This document shows, piece by piece, positions 36,076 to 44,675 of a DNA stretch of 64,000 nt. The stretch comes from Methylobacterium brachythecii (lineage in GTDB: Bacteria; Pseudomonadota; Alphaproteobacteria; Rhizobiales; Beijerinckiaceae). The stretch's first letter is position 1; each line of letters begins with the position of its first letter. The stretch covers positions 248,001 through 312,000 of the forward strand of contig NZ_JACIDN010000002.1 in NCBI RefSeq assembly GCF_014196345.1, written 5' to 3'. Under the pieces are notes generated by a model that had not been told where the DNA came from, searched no databases, and saw nothing but the letters and a program-made list of their open reading frames with translations. A program made the translations under genes and the position numbers.

Positions 36076-36633
36076 TCAATCCCTCGGTCTCGGCAGCGGC
36101 TTGCTGACGAAACGCGATCCGGCGAGCACGAAGCGCCAGGGCGTCTCGACGCCGCGGCTGATGCCGATGCGCGTGCCGGCCGCGACGTTCACCGGGGCAG
36201 CCGGCTCACGCCAAGCGAAGGGCGGCCGATCCAGCGGTAATCCGTCCTGCACCAAGTTGATGGCGAGCGCCTGAGACAGACGGCCCGGCCCGGCGCAGAG
36301 CAGCCGAGGTTCGCTCAGGCCCCTGCGTGCGCGCATCGCGTCCAGGCCATCGGTCGGTTCGAGGGCGCGCAGCAGTACGGCGCTGGCCGGTTCGCAGACC
36401 AGATTCAGGCACCAGTGCAGGCCATAGGAGCGGTAGACGTAGGCATGGCCGGGCGGGCCGAACATGCTGGCGTTGCGCCGGGTCGGACCCGCGAAACTGT
36501 GCGAGGCCGGGTCTTCGCGATCGTAGGCCTCGGTCTCGACGACGATGCCGCCAACGCCCGCGACGAGAAGCGTGTGCCCGATCAGATCTGCCGCGACCAC
36601 AGCGGCTGGACGGGCGAAAAAGGCCGGATCCAC
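36076..36633 (-). CDS. mpg: DNA-3-methyladenine glycosylase (AAG/MPG family)
   Basis: A 185-residue protein of the AAG family. Key elements are IVVETEAYDREDPASHSFAG (with the catalytic Glu in VETEAY), RNASMFGPPGHAYVYRSYG, and the DNA-contacting ARRG...LCAGPGRLSQALAI segment. It removes alkylated purines and hypoxanthine in base-excision repair. It lies 8 bases downstream of rnhA on the same strand, suggesting a shared transcript. Confidence 0.9.
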   Translation of the reverse strand: MDPAFFARPAAVVAADLIGHTLLVAGVGGIVVETEAYDREDPASHSFAGPTRRNASMFGPPGHAYVYRSYGLHWCLNLVCEPASAVLLRALEPTDGLDAMRARRGLSEPRLLCAGPGRLSQALAINLVQDGLPLDRPPFAWREPAAPVNVAAGTRIGISRGVETPWRFVLAGSRFVSKPLPRPRD

Positions 36634-36641
36634 GCTGCCGG

Positions 36642-37322
36642 TCAGAACAGCTCGCCGGGTCGCGGTGCGGCGCTCTCCAGCGCGACTTCTTTGCGGATGC
36701 GGGCGACGCGCTCGGGGCCGAGTTCGAGCGCGAACCTCAGGGCCTCGGCGACAAACGCCTCCGTGGGGAGACCGGCCCGCTCGGCCGCCTGGGCGACCGC
36801 ATCGGCGAGGCCGGCGTCGACCTTCATCGAAACGGTGGCCGCCGCCGGCACGGCCGAGGGCTTCTCGACCGACGCTTCCTCCACCGCCGGGAGGCCGAGG
36901 GCCACGCGCCGTCCCGCGGCGGCGAGCCGGTCTGCGCGCTCATTGCCAGCCTCGCCGGAATGGCCGCGCACCCAGGTCCAGCGCACGTCGCGGCTGCGGG
37001 CGAGCGCGTCGAGGCGCTCCATCAGGTCGACGTTCTTCACCGGGCCGTTCGCGGTGCGCCAGCCGCGCCGCTTCCAGCCCGGTATCCACTCGGTCACGGA
37101 TTTGACGACGTACTGGCTGTCGCAGCGCATCTCGATCGCCGTCCCTTCCGGGAAATATTCGAGCGCACTGATCGCGGCGGTCAGTTCCATGCGGTTGTTG
37201 GTGGTGACGAGCTCACCGCCATGCAGTTCCACCGGCGCATCGGGGATCTGGATGACGACACCCCAGCCACCGGGACCGGGATTGGGATCGCAGCCGCCAT
37301 CGGCATAGACGATGGTTCGCAT
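36642..37322 (-). CDS. rnhA: ribonuclease HI with an extra C-terminal ribbon-helix-helix-like segment
   Basis: Start at the ATG giving MRTIVYADGGCDPNPGPGGW, 226 residues, against about 150 for a usual RNase HI. Catalytic residues D8, E46, D68 and D131, with H121, are present in the standard pattern. After residue 140 a short linker leads to 163-203 (VSMKVDAGLADAVAQAAERA then GLPTEAFVAEALRFALEL), which has the strand-helix-helix profile of ribbon-helix-helix DNA-binding proteins. RNase HI cleaves RNA in RNA/DNA hybrids. The added segment may bind nucleic acid, which is inference. Confidence 0.92.
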   Translation of the reverse strand: MRTIVYADGGCDPNPGPGGWGVVIQIPDAPVELHGGELVTTNNRMELTAAISALEYFPEGTAIEMRCDSQYVVKSVTEWIPGWKRRGWRTANGPVKNVDLMERLDALARSRDVRWTWVRGHSGEAGNERADRLAAAGRRVALGLPAVEEASVEKPSAVPAAATVSMKVDAGLADAVAQAAERAGLPTEAFVAEALRFALELGPERVARIRKEVALESAAPRPGELF

Positions 37323-37365
37323 CTCGGGACTCGTGGAATCGGGGGGGACCAGCCGGCGGACGGTT

Positions 37366-38166
37366 TCAGTACTTTGCGACCACCGTCGGGGCCAGCCTGG
37401 CCACCGGTGCAGCGGTCTGGACGAGGCCACAGCGTGCCTCGGCCTCCGCTGGCAGCAGTCCGGCGAGGATCACGCGGCGCTCGTCGAGGAAGGTCACGGC
37501 GCGCTCGGCGCCGACCGCCTCGCGTCCCGGCATCTCGACGATGAAATGCTCGAGCGCGTAGCGATAGCGGGCGACGCGAAGCCCGGTTTCAAGGCGGACC
37601 CAGGCGATCAGGCAACGGTTCTCCGCCACCCGCATGGCCGCGTCGCGCACGTCGTCGTCGTTGAGGCTCTTCGTGAAGGGCAGGCTGCGCAGTCGCAGCT
37701 TGTCGGCCTCGATCACCCGCGCGGCGGATGCGGCGAAGGGCGGGATCAGGCGGCCATCCGCGGTGGCGTCCTCGGAGAGACGGCCGTAGCGCGAGGACGG
37801 CGAACGGAACGCGCCTGCGATCAGCTCGTCGTGATAGCCCTCGATATCGTTTTCCCGCCAGCTCGGCGGCAGCACGCGCGCGCGCGTCAAATTCGCGATC
37901 GCGTCGAGGAAGGCGGCACGTCCCTGCGCCGGCATCAGGAAGCGCCACGCTCGGTCGCGGAGCAAGTGCTCGTCATCGGTGAGCGGAAAGGACGAGGAGG
38001 GCTCGTCGCGGATGCCTGCCGCGATGGAGCCGGTGGTATCGATCAGGGAATTCCAGGCGCTCGGCGCCGGCCTTCCGAAATCGCCCTCCTGGGCGCAGCC
38101 GCCGATCAGACAGAGGCCGGCGATCGACAGGAGCCGCGGGAGACCAGGTTTGAACCCCGGTGTCAC
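37366..38166 (-). CDS. putative lipoprotein, unknown function
   Basis: A 266-residue protein with a lipoprotein signal ending in the lipobox LIGGC (Cys 24). The mature part (EDEPSSSFPLTDDEHLLRD..., then YHDELIAGAFRSPSSRYGRL) matches no domain I recognise, but the length and codon use look real. It overlaps the following small gene by four bases and lies 43 bases upstream of rnhA, so a four-gene minus-strand unit is plausible. Envelope location is inferred from the signal. Confidence 0.75.
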   Translation of the reverse strand: MTPGFKPGLPRLLSIAGLCLIGGCAQEGDFGRPAPSAWNSLIDTTGSIAAGIRDEPSSSFPLTDDEHLLRDRAWRFLMPAQGRAAFLDAIANLTRARVLPPSWRENDIEGYHDELIAGAFRSPSSRYGRLSEDATADGRLIPPFAASAARVIEADKLRLRSLPFTKSLNDDDVRDAAMRVAENRCLIAWVRLETGLRVARYRYALEHFIVEMPGREAVGAERAVTFLDERRVILAGLLPAEAEARCGLVQTAAPVARLAPTVVAKY

Positions 38167-38378
38167 GAGCGCTTGCGCTGCCGGACCGGCCGCTCCTCCT
38201 GCACCTCCGGCATCCGCTCGTAACGGACGCCCGTGAAGAGCAGGATCTGGCCCATGGGTTCGGTATCGGACGCGTCGCGCCGGAAACGGCGCGTGCCGGA
38301 CGAGGTGAGCGCGATCACCGTCGCCGACGGCCGATGCTCCGCCTCGCGGCTTTTCGACAAGGTGTTGCGGGAGTTCAT
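38163..38378 (-). CDS. small conserved-looking hypothetical protein
   Basis: A protein of up to 71 residues with basic ends and the core MGQILLFTGVRYERMPEVQE. It overlaps the next lipoprotein gene by four bases (ATGA), which argues for real translation. The true start may be the internal Met at codon 42 (38255). I recall similar GQILLFTGVRYER small proteins in Rhizobiales but cannot name a function. The upstream bases contain the candidate sRNA on the opposite strand. Confidence 0.55.
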   Translation of the reverse strand: MNSRNTLSKSREAEHRPSATVIALTSSGTRRFRRDASDTEPMGQILLFTGVRYERMPEVQEERPVRQRKRS

Positions 38379-38884
38379 GCGGATGATCCCGTGCGGTTCC
38401 GTGCGGCTGTCGTTCCGGTCACCCGTCGGGGGTGCGTGTATCGGTACGAGGTCACCGGACGAAGGATCCGCCCGGCTTGGCGCTGGGCAAGATCAGCACG
38501 GCATCGTTAACGGAGGGTTTCCAAGCCGAAATCGCATCCGTCCCGACGCAACTCTGCAACAGCGGCAGACGCCGGCTTCGGAAGGCACTGGCGCCTGCCG
38601 AGATCGGCTGCGCGACGTCCTGAAACGGCACGGCCATGCCGTTCGGCCCGCCTCTTGCATTATAGGTTTTGCCCAAGGCGGGCGTTTCCTCCCTTCGACT
38701 TCGGCCCCGCTCACCCCAGAGCGGGGCCTCTTCGTATCTGCGGAGGCGTCCCCCCTGTGTTGCCCGTAAGCGACCCATGCTGCCGATCGGGTGTCTCCGG
38801 CAATCCGACGCGCTTGCTTACGTCGGGCGGCGCCCGATATGCCGTCTCGAAACGCCATGAGCGCAAGCGCATGAGGACATCAGG
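38379..38884. other. intergenic region containing a candidate sRNA
   Basis: A 506-base gap between a small minus-strand gene and a plus-strand secreted protein. The only strong signal is the small RNA at 38668-38733 (separate entry), with a TATAGG-type -10 box just before it. I see no other gene, although short open frames cross it. Confidence 0.6.
38668..38733 (+). ncRNA. candidate small RNA, MmgR/alpha-r8-like
   Basis: The core TTTCCTCCCT (38685-38694) is followed by a perfect 10-bp GC stem: GGCCCCGCTC (38703-38712), loop ACCCCA, GAGCGGGGCC (38719-38728), then TCTTCGT. Before the core a short GCCC/GGGC stem (38671-38674 and 38680-38683) can form, and TATAGG at 38661-38666 resembles a -10 box. 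I recall the alphaproteobacterial MmgR family, whose hallmark is an unpaired UUUCCUCCCU and a terminator hairpin. The T-run is weak, so the exact 3' end is uncertain. Confidence 0.65.
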
Positions 38885-39181
38885 ATGAATTCGGATTCGG
38901 CACGATTCGGGAGGCCGACGAAGGGCCTGTCGACGGTACTGACGATTGCGCCGCTCGCCCTGCTCCTCGCCGCCACTGGCCCTGCCCTCGCGCAGCGCGA
39001 CGATCCCGGCCTTCAGCTCAACTGCGCCAACGACTTCTTCCGCCTATGCGCTGGCGTCGATCCGAACGGCTCCGAGGCCGACGACTGCATGAATCGCAAC
39101 CGCCCCCGGCTCTCGCCCGAGTGCAAGGCGGCGATCGGCGATTATGATCGCAAGTCCTCCAGCAAGGCTGGCAGGCGCTAG
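38885..39181 (+). CDS. small secreted cysteine-containing protein
   Basis: A 98-residue protein with a clear signal peptide (hydrophobic core about 20-34, likely cleavage after PALAQ). The mature part has cysteines in NCANDFFRLCAGV, DDCMNR and PECKAAIG, suggesting two disulfides, and a basic tail. An AGGA lies just before the ATG. It resembles small cysteine-rich repeat proteins of Rhizobiales. It starts 152 bases after the candidate sRNA. Periplasmic location is inferred; function unknown. Confidence 0.75.
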   Translation: MNSDSARFGRPTKGLSTVLTIAPLALLLAATGPALAQRDDPGLQLNCANDFFRLCAGVDPNGSEADDCMNRNRPRLSPECKAAIGDYDRKSSSKAGRR

Positions 39182-39232
39182 ACCTCACCAACGGCCGGAG
39201 GGGGCCACCTCCCACCAACATCGAGGATATCC

Positions 39233-40180
39233 ATGGCCCTCACCGTCGCGGTCCAGATGGACCCGATCCAGGCGATCCGCATCGCCGGAGACACGACCTT
39301 CGCACTGATGCTCGAGGCTCAGGCGCGGGGGCATCGCCTGCTTTACTACACGCCCGACCGGCTCTCGATGCAGGGTCGGCGCGTCGTCGCTCGCGTCGAG
39401 CCGGTGACGGTGCAGGACGTCGAGGGCGCGCATGCCGTGCTCGGCTCGATCGAACGGGTCGAGCTGACGCAGACGGACGTGGTGCTGATGCGCCAGGATC
39501 CGCCCTTCGACATGGCCTATATCACGGCGACGCACATGCTGGAGGCGATTACCGGCGAGACGCTGGTGGTCAACAACCCGGCCGAGGTGCGCAACGCGCC
39601 CGAAAAACTGTTCGTCCTCGATTTCCCCGAGCTGATGCCGCCGACCCTGATCTCGCGCGACAGGGCAGAGATCGAGGCCTTCCGCAAGGAGCACGGCACC
39701 ATCGCGATGAAGCCGCTTCACGGGCATGGCGGCGCCGCGGTGTTCCGGGTGACGGAGGACGATCCGAACTTCGGCTCGATGTTCGATCTCTTCTCTGTGA
39801 CCTTCCGCGAGCAATGGGTGGTTCAGCGCTTCCTCGACAAGGTCTCCGAGGGCGACAAGCGCATCATCCTGGTCGACGGCGAGCCGATGGGTGCGATCAA
39901 TCGCGTGCCGGCCAAGGGCGACATTCGGTCCAACATGGTGCGCGGCGGAGCGGCCGGCGCCTCAGACCTCACCGATCGCGAGCGCGAGATCTGCGCAACG
40001 ATCGGTCCGGAGCTGAAGCGCCGCGGCCTGATCCTCGTCGGCATCGACGTGATCGACGGGCATCTGACCGAGATCAACGTGACCTCGCCGACGGGCATCC
40101 GCGCCATCAAGCGACTTGGTGGGCCGGACCTCGCGGTGTCGGTCTGGGATGCGATCGAGGGACGTCTCGGCCGCAGCTAA
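39233..40180 (+). CDS. gshB: glutathione synthase
   Basis: A 315-residue ATP-grasp enzyme of the bacterial GshB family. Key segments: [19 protein letters not shown] at the N-terminus, [32 protein letters not shown] in the ATP lid, and [20 protein letters not shown] with the Mg2+-binding Glu/Asn. It adds glycine to gamma-glutamylcysteine, giving glutathione for gloA and gloB chemistry. It ends convergently with an antiporter gene, 6 bases apart. Confidence 0.96.
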   Translation: MALTVAVQMDPIQAIRIAGDTTFALMLEAQARGHRLLYYTPDRLSMQGRRVVARVEPVTVQDVEGAHAVLGSIERVELTQTDVVLMRQDPPFDMAYITATHMLEAITGETLVVNNPAEVRNAPEKLFVLDFPELMPPTLISRDRAEIEAFRKEHGTIAMKPLHGHGGAAVFRVTEDDPNFGSMFDLFSVTFREQWVVQRFLDKVSEGDKRIILVDGEPMGAINRVPAKGDIRSNMVRGGAAGASDLTDREREICATIGPELKRRGLILVGIDVIDGHLTEINVTSPTGIRAIKRLGGPDLAVSVWDAIEGRLGRS

Positions 40181-40186
40181 CCGCTG

Positions 40187-41788
40187 TCAGTGGCCGCCGA
40201 CCCCCACTGTCGCAAGGCGCTTCAGCCGGAGCTCTTCGAGATCGAGCTCGCTTTCGAGTGACCGCAGGACCGAGACGTGGATCTGGTTCTCGCGATGGAG
40301 CTTGATCAGCGCATCGCGTCCCGCGCGATGCGCCAGGAGCGCCGCCTCGAAATGCGCGTCGCGGTCGGCCAATCGGCCGATCCCCGCGTCGCGGGTCCAG
40401 GTCACGGCGCGGACGCGCTTGCGGTACTCCTCGGTGAGTTTCGGATGCAGCAGCTCGTCGGAGCCTGCGACTCGGGTCGCTTCGAGCGCATCGAGCCCGG
40501 CCTGGGCCACAACGACGCGTGCGCCGACGAGATCGAGCGGCTCTGCGGCCGCGCCGCTCGCGGCTTCGAGCTTGAGCAGCTTGATCAGCGGCCCGAGCGT
40601 CAGCCCCTGAACCAGCACCGTGAACAGGATGACCGCGAAGGACGCGAGCAGCACCGCGTCGCGACCCGGAAATTCCAACGGCAGCGCCAGGGCCGCCGCC
40701 AGGCTGACGACGCCGCGCATGCCGGCCCAGCCCACGATGATCGGCATTGCGAGCGGCGGCGAGGGATCGCGTTCGCGCAGGGACCGCGAAAGCCAGCGCG
40801 GCAGATAGGTCGCCGGAAACACCCAGACGAAGCGCGAGATCACGACCACGGCCGAGACCGCGAGCGCCAGGGGCAGCGCCTCCCGGAACACCTCGCCCTC
40901 ACTCATCCGCTCCAGCACGCCGCGTAGCGCCAGGCCTATGAGCACGAAAACGAGTGCTTCCAGGACGTAGACCACGAAGCCCCAGACGGCGACCGCCTGC
41001 ATGCGGACCTGCGCGCCGAGCAGCTCATGCTCGCGCGAGCCCATCATCAATCCGCAGGCGACCACGGCGAGCACGCCCGAGGCGTGCACCCGCTCGGCCA
41101 GGATGTAGCTCGCCCAGGCGACGAGGAAGGTCAGCACGATCAGGATCAGGCCGTCCGTGATGCGTCGGAACAACCAGTTCATGACGAGACCGATCAGCAC
41201 ACCGATGCCGATCCCGCCGACGGCCAGCCAGAGGAAGCTGGCACCGGCCTCGACCGCGCTGAAGGCGCCGGTCAGCGCGGCTGCGACCGCGAAGCGGTAG
41301 AGCACGAGACCCGAGGCATCGTTCACGAGGCTCTCGCCTTCGAGGATCGTGGTGAGCCTGCGGGGCAGCGTCAGATGTTCGAGCACGGCCTTGGCGGCGA
41401 CCGCATCGGGCGGCGAGACGATCGCGCCGAGCGCAAAACAGGCTCCCCAGGGCAGCGACGGCATCACGAGATGCGCGACGACGCCGACCGCGAAAGTGGT
41501 GAAGGCCACGGCCCCCACCGAGAGCATCAGGATCGGCCGGAGCTCGGCCTTGAAGTCCCGCCACACCGTGAACCAGGCCGAGGATTGCAGGAGCGGCGGC
41601 AGGAACAGGACCATGATCAGGTCCGGGTCGAGCTGGACGGCCGGAAGATGCGGAACGAGCGCCAGCGCCATCCCGCCGATCACCAGCGCCACGGCCGGGG
41701 GCAGCCGGAGCCGCGCGGCGGCGAGCGACAGCACCACCGCCAGACCGACGAGGACGAGCACGAGTTCGAGAAGCGCGACGGGGGTCAT
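40187..41788 (-). CDS. Na+/H+ antiporter, CPA1 family
   Basis: A 533-residue membrane protein with about 12 predicted hydrophobic segments. The CPA1 ion-binding region is visible as GAIVSPPDAVAAKAVLEHL, followed by GESLVNDASGLVLYRFAVA, both diagnostic. The last ~90 residues are cytoplasmic and charged. It sits 80 bases downstream of a second, similar antiporter (41869-43491), so the two look like a tandem paralogous pair. The transported ion (Na+ or K+) cannot be read from sequence. Confidence 0.9.
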   Translation of the reverse strand: MTPVALLELVLVLVGLAVVLSLAAARLRLPPAVALVIGGMALALVPHLPAVQLDPDLIMVLFLPPLLQSSAWFTVWRDFKAELRPILMLSVGAVAFTTFAVGVVAHLVMPSLPWGACFALGAIVSPPDAVAAKAVLEHLTLPRRLTTILEGESLVNDASGLVLYRFAVAAALTGAFSAVEAGASFLWLAVGGIGIGVLIGLVMNWLFRRITDGLILIVLTFLVAWASYILAERVHASGVLAVVACGLMMGSREHELLGAQVRMQAVAVWGFVVYVLEALVFVLIGLALRGVLERMSEGEVFREALPLALAVSAVVVISRFVWVFPATYLPRWLSRSLRERDPSPPLAMPIIVGWAGMRGVVSLAAALALPLEFPGRDAVLLASFAVILFTVLVQGLTLGPLIKLLKLEAASGAAAEPLDLVGARVVVAQAGLDALEATRVAGSDELLHPKLTEEYRKRVRAVTWTRDAGIGRLADRDAHFEAALLAHRAGRDALIKLHRENQIHVSVLRSLESELDLEELRLKRLATVGVGGH

Positions 41789-41868
41789 TGAGACGAGTCT
41801 TCCGCTGGCCCCGAGAAGCCGACACCACGCAAAAGCCTACCTAGAATTGCTACGTCAACCGGCCAAGC

Positions 41869-43491
41869 TCAGGTTTCCGCCCGAGGCGTCGCGCTCAATT
41901 CAGTCCAGTCGAACTCTTCCTCCAGGACGAAGAAGGCGTCGTCGCCGATCTCGCCGGCCCGGCGCAGGGCGAGGATGCGCTCGCGGGCGGCCTGGATCGC
42001 CCGGCGGCGGGCATCGTCGGCCGGCAGGTTTTCGGGCGCCAGCCCCTCCTCGTGCTCCTCCGCCTCCTCGACGACCAGCCGAAACTCCCGGCGCAGCGCC
42101 TCGGCGATCTCGGACTCGTCGCCCTCCAGGCTGCGGATCGCCGCGCCGTAGGCCTCCGCACGGCCCCAGCCGATCTCGTGCCCGACGGGATCGGTGTCCT
42201 CGAGCTTCAGCCAGGCCAGCAGCGGGCGCAGGGTCAGCCCCTGGATCACCAGCGTGCCGAGCACCACGGCGAAGGCGGTGAGCACGATCAGGTCGCGATA
42301 GGGAAAGCCGCCATTGGGGCCGCCCTCCGGCAGCGCCAGGGCGCCGGCGATGGTGACGAGGCCGCGCATCCCCGCCCAGGACACCGCGAAGCCGGCGCCC
42401 GGCCCGAGATCCGGGGGCTCGCGCCCGCCGGCCGCGATGCCCTTGCGGAAGGCGTTTCCGAGATCGAGCACGGAGTCTTTCGGAGCGCGCGCCTTCGCCG
42501 AGAAGCCGATCCGCCGGATACCGCTCGCCGGCAGCACCCAGGCGATCCTTACCAGGATCACCGTGAGCAACACGGAGCCGGCGACGAGGGCGTAGGGGAG
42601 ATGCTCGGTGGCGTGGAGCCGTTCGAGGATCGGGCCGATCTGGTTGCCGATCAGCACGAAGGCCAGCACGTTCAGGACGAAGATCGCCGTATCCCAGACC
42701 GCATAGGACAGGATGCGCGGGCGCGGCGCCGTCTGTTCTGGGGTGTAACGCGCCACCGTGACCGCGAAGCTGACGACCGTGAGCACGCCCGACAGCTCCA
42801 CGGCCTCGGCGGCGATCCACACGCCGAAGGCGGCGGCGAATTGCAGGACGATGCTGCTCGCCGGGTCGCGCACCCAGCGCATCGCAAAGAGGTAGACCCG
42901 GCCGACGAGGGGCCCGGCGATCAGGCTGCCGATCACCCCGATCAGAAAGGCCGGCGCGACCTCGGACAGGCTGAACTGGCCGGTGACCGCTGCGGCGACG
43001 CCGAGCCGGTAGATCAACAGGGAGGCCGCATCGTTGAGCAGGCTCTCGCCGCGCAGGATGGTGGTGAGTCGGTGCGGCAGCGGAACATGTGCGAGCACCG
43101 AGAGCGCCGCCACGGCATCCGGGGGCGCCACGATCGCGCCGAGCACGATCGCCGCCGAGAGCGGCATGCCGGGCACTAGCAGCTTGGCCACGATCGCCAC
43201 CGCCGCCGTGGTCACCGCCACCGCGCCGACGGCGAGGCCGGCGACCGGCCGCCAGTTGATGCGCATGTCGCGCAGCGAGGTCGCGTAGCCCGCATCGACC
43301 AGGACGGGCGCCAGGAACAGAGCCAGCGCCAGATCGGGATCGAGCCGCAGGTTTGGGAAGCCCGGCACCAGGGCGAGCACGACCCCGCCGAGGGCGAGGA
43401 AGGCCGGATACGGCGCGCCGATGCGCCGCGCCAACCCCGCCAGCAGCACGGCCCCGACCAGAACCGCGACGATCCACTCGAACACGAACAT
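41869..43491 (-). CDS. Na+/H+ antiporter, CPA1 family (second copy)
   Basis: A 540-residue protein with the same motifs as its neighbour: GAIVAPPDAVAALSVLAHV, RGESLLNDAASLLIYRLGVA, and VSWAGMRGLVTIAGALALP. The C-terminal ~100 residues are acidic and cytoplasmic (EEAEEHEEGL...). The overall order matches the downstream antiporter, but the C-terminal halves differ clearly. Probably an inner-membrane cation/proton antiporter for pH or salt homeostasis. Confidence 0.9.
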   Translation of the reverse strand: MFVFEWIVAVLVGAVLLAGLARRIGAPYPAFLALGGVVLALVPGFPNLRLDPDLALALFLAPVLVDAGYATSLRDMRINWRPVAGLAVGAVAVTTAAVAIVAKLLVPGMPLSAAIVLGAIVAPPDAVAALSVLAHVPLPHRLTTILRGESLLNDAASLLIYRLGVAAAVTGQFSLSEVAPAFLIGVIGSLIAGPLVGRVYLFAMRWVRDPASSIVLQFAAAFGVWIAAEAVELSGVLTVVSFAVTVARYTPEQTAPRPRILSYAVWDTAIFVLNVLAFVLIGNQIGPILERLHATEHLPYALVAGSVLLTVILVRIAWVLPASGIRRIGFSAKARAPKDSVLDLGNAFRKGIAAGGREPPDLGPGAGFAVSWAGMRGLVTIAGALALPEGGPNGGFPYRDLIVLTAFAVVLGTLVIQGLTLRPLLAWLKLEDTDPVGHEIGWGRAEAYGAAIRSLEGDESEIAEALRREFRLVVEEAEEHEEGLAPENLPADDARRRAIQAARERILALRRAGEIGDDAFFVLEEEFDWTELSATPRAET

Positions 43492-43572
43492 GTCGAACGG
43501 CAGATAGAGCGATGCAGGCCGGTCGGGAGACGATTCCCAATGTCGCAGAAAGCTGCCGGGCCGGCTCGGCCG

Positions 43573-44013
43573 CTACTTGGCCGGCGCGGCCTCCGGAGCC
43601 TTGGCCGGCGGAGGAGCCGGCGGTGTCTCGCCTGCTGCCACTGGCTGGAGCACGTTCTTGGCGATGTTGCCCTCCGGGCCGTACTCGCCGGCCACGGCGA
43701 TGCAGGACTGCTCGCGATGCAGCGCCATATCGTTCGACATCATCGTGAACATGCCCTGGATATGCGACCCGAACGCGCCGCGCGGCCCGACATCCTCCGC
43801 CTTGACGTTCATCTTGGCCAGGAGCGCATCGAATTCGGGCACGCCGATCCGGTAACCGCAGACGTTCGAGGCGGCGTAGACATAGGCGGCGAGCGTCAGG
43901 GCTTGCGGGGCCGGCGCATTCCGAATGGGCTTCGGGGGCGCCGCATCCTCTGCCGCGGCGGGAAGCGTGGCTTCCGCAAGCAGACCGGCAATCAGGAGAA
44001 TTCGAAACATCAT
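43573..44013 (-). CDS. secreted protein, unknown function
   Basis: A 146-residue protein with an N-terminal signal peptide (LLIAGLLAEATLPAAA) and an Ala/Pro-rich C-terminus (GETPPAPPPAKAPEAAPAK). The middle (YVYAASNVCGYRIGVPEFDA; MTMMSNDMALHREQ-like; CIAVAGEYGP) has two cysteines likely to form a disulfide. GAGGAAC precedes the ATG. No domain recognised. It lies 82 bases from the antiporter gene on the same strand. Confidence 0.75.
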   Translation of the reverse strand: MMFRILLIAGLLAEATLPAAAEDAAPPKPIRNAPAPQALTLAAYVYAASNVCGYRIGVPEFDALLAKMNVKAEDVGPRGAFGSHIQGMFTMMSNDMALHREQSCIAVAGEYGPEGNIAKNVLQPVAAGETPPAPPPAKAPEAAPAK

Positions 44014-44139
44014 CGTGGGCGTTCCTCGGATCGGGCGGCTTCTTATGAGCCGCTCACAATGCGTCGGACATAGCCCGTGCGCTCACGCTCCTCCAAGGGA
44101 CAAGAGCGCGCAGATCGAACCTCGGTGGATGGGCGAGAC

Positions 44140-44559
44140 CTACTTCACCCGCGTCCAGGTCTGGCTCTTGCAGAGCACGCGCAGCACGCAGCCCGAAACC
44201 GCCAGGTGATCCGCGCCCTTCGGAGTCATCGAGCCCGAATAAGTCTTGCCGTCATTGGGATTGTAGAGCGTGCCCTCGAAGCCATCCGCGGTCGGGGACG
44301 TGGTCGAGAGGATCTGAACGCCGACGAGCTTGCGGGTCTTGAGCGCCGGATCGGGATTGTTGACGTCGAGGCCCGAGCCAGTGGTGCTGGCGAGGATCCC
44401 ACAATAGCCGCTCCCGCAGCGTGCCACCCGCACCTTCGATCCACTCTCCGTGAGCCAGGTGCCGCTCGGATCGCCGCCCGGCTGAGCGGATGCGGACTGG
44501 CAGGCGAGCATCGCCAGCACGACGAGAGCACATGAGCGAAGGACGCGGCTGGCGATCAT
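44140..44559 (-). CDS. DUF2147-like secreted protein
   Basis: A protein of 139 residues from the ATG at 44559, chosen because it follows GAGGAAT and begins a signal peptide (MIASRVLRSCALVVLAMLAC then QSASAQ). The mature part has GTWLTESGSKVRVARCGSGY and NPNDGKTYSGSMTPKGADHL, the pattern of DUF2147 proteins. Periplasmic; function unknown. The open frame extends further upstream, but that part overlaps the preceding gene and lacks family character. Confidence 0.85.
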   Translation of the reverse strand: MIASRVLRSCALVVLAMLACQSASAQPGGDPSGTWLTESGSKVRVARCGSGYCGILASTTGSGLDVNNPDPALKTRKLVGVQILSTTSPTADGFEGTLYNPNDGKTYSGSMTPKGADHLAVSGCVLRVLCKSQTWTRVK

Positions 44560-44675
44560 GATTCCTCCTCGGGCGCATCTCGCGTGCAGCCTCATGGAGT
44601 ATCGGTAGCCTGCAGCAACGGAAGCGTGCAAGCCGCTCTTCACCCGACGGCGCCGCAGAGCCCGGCGTTCGCCGC

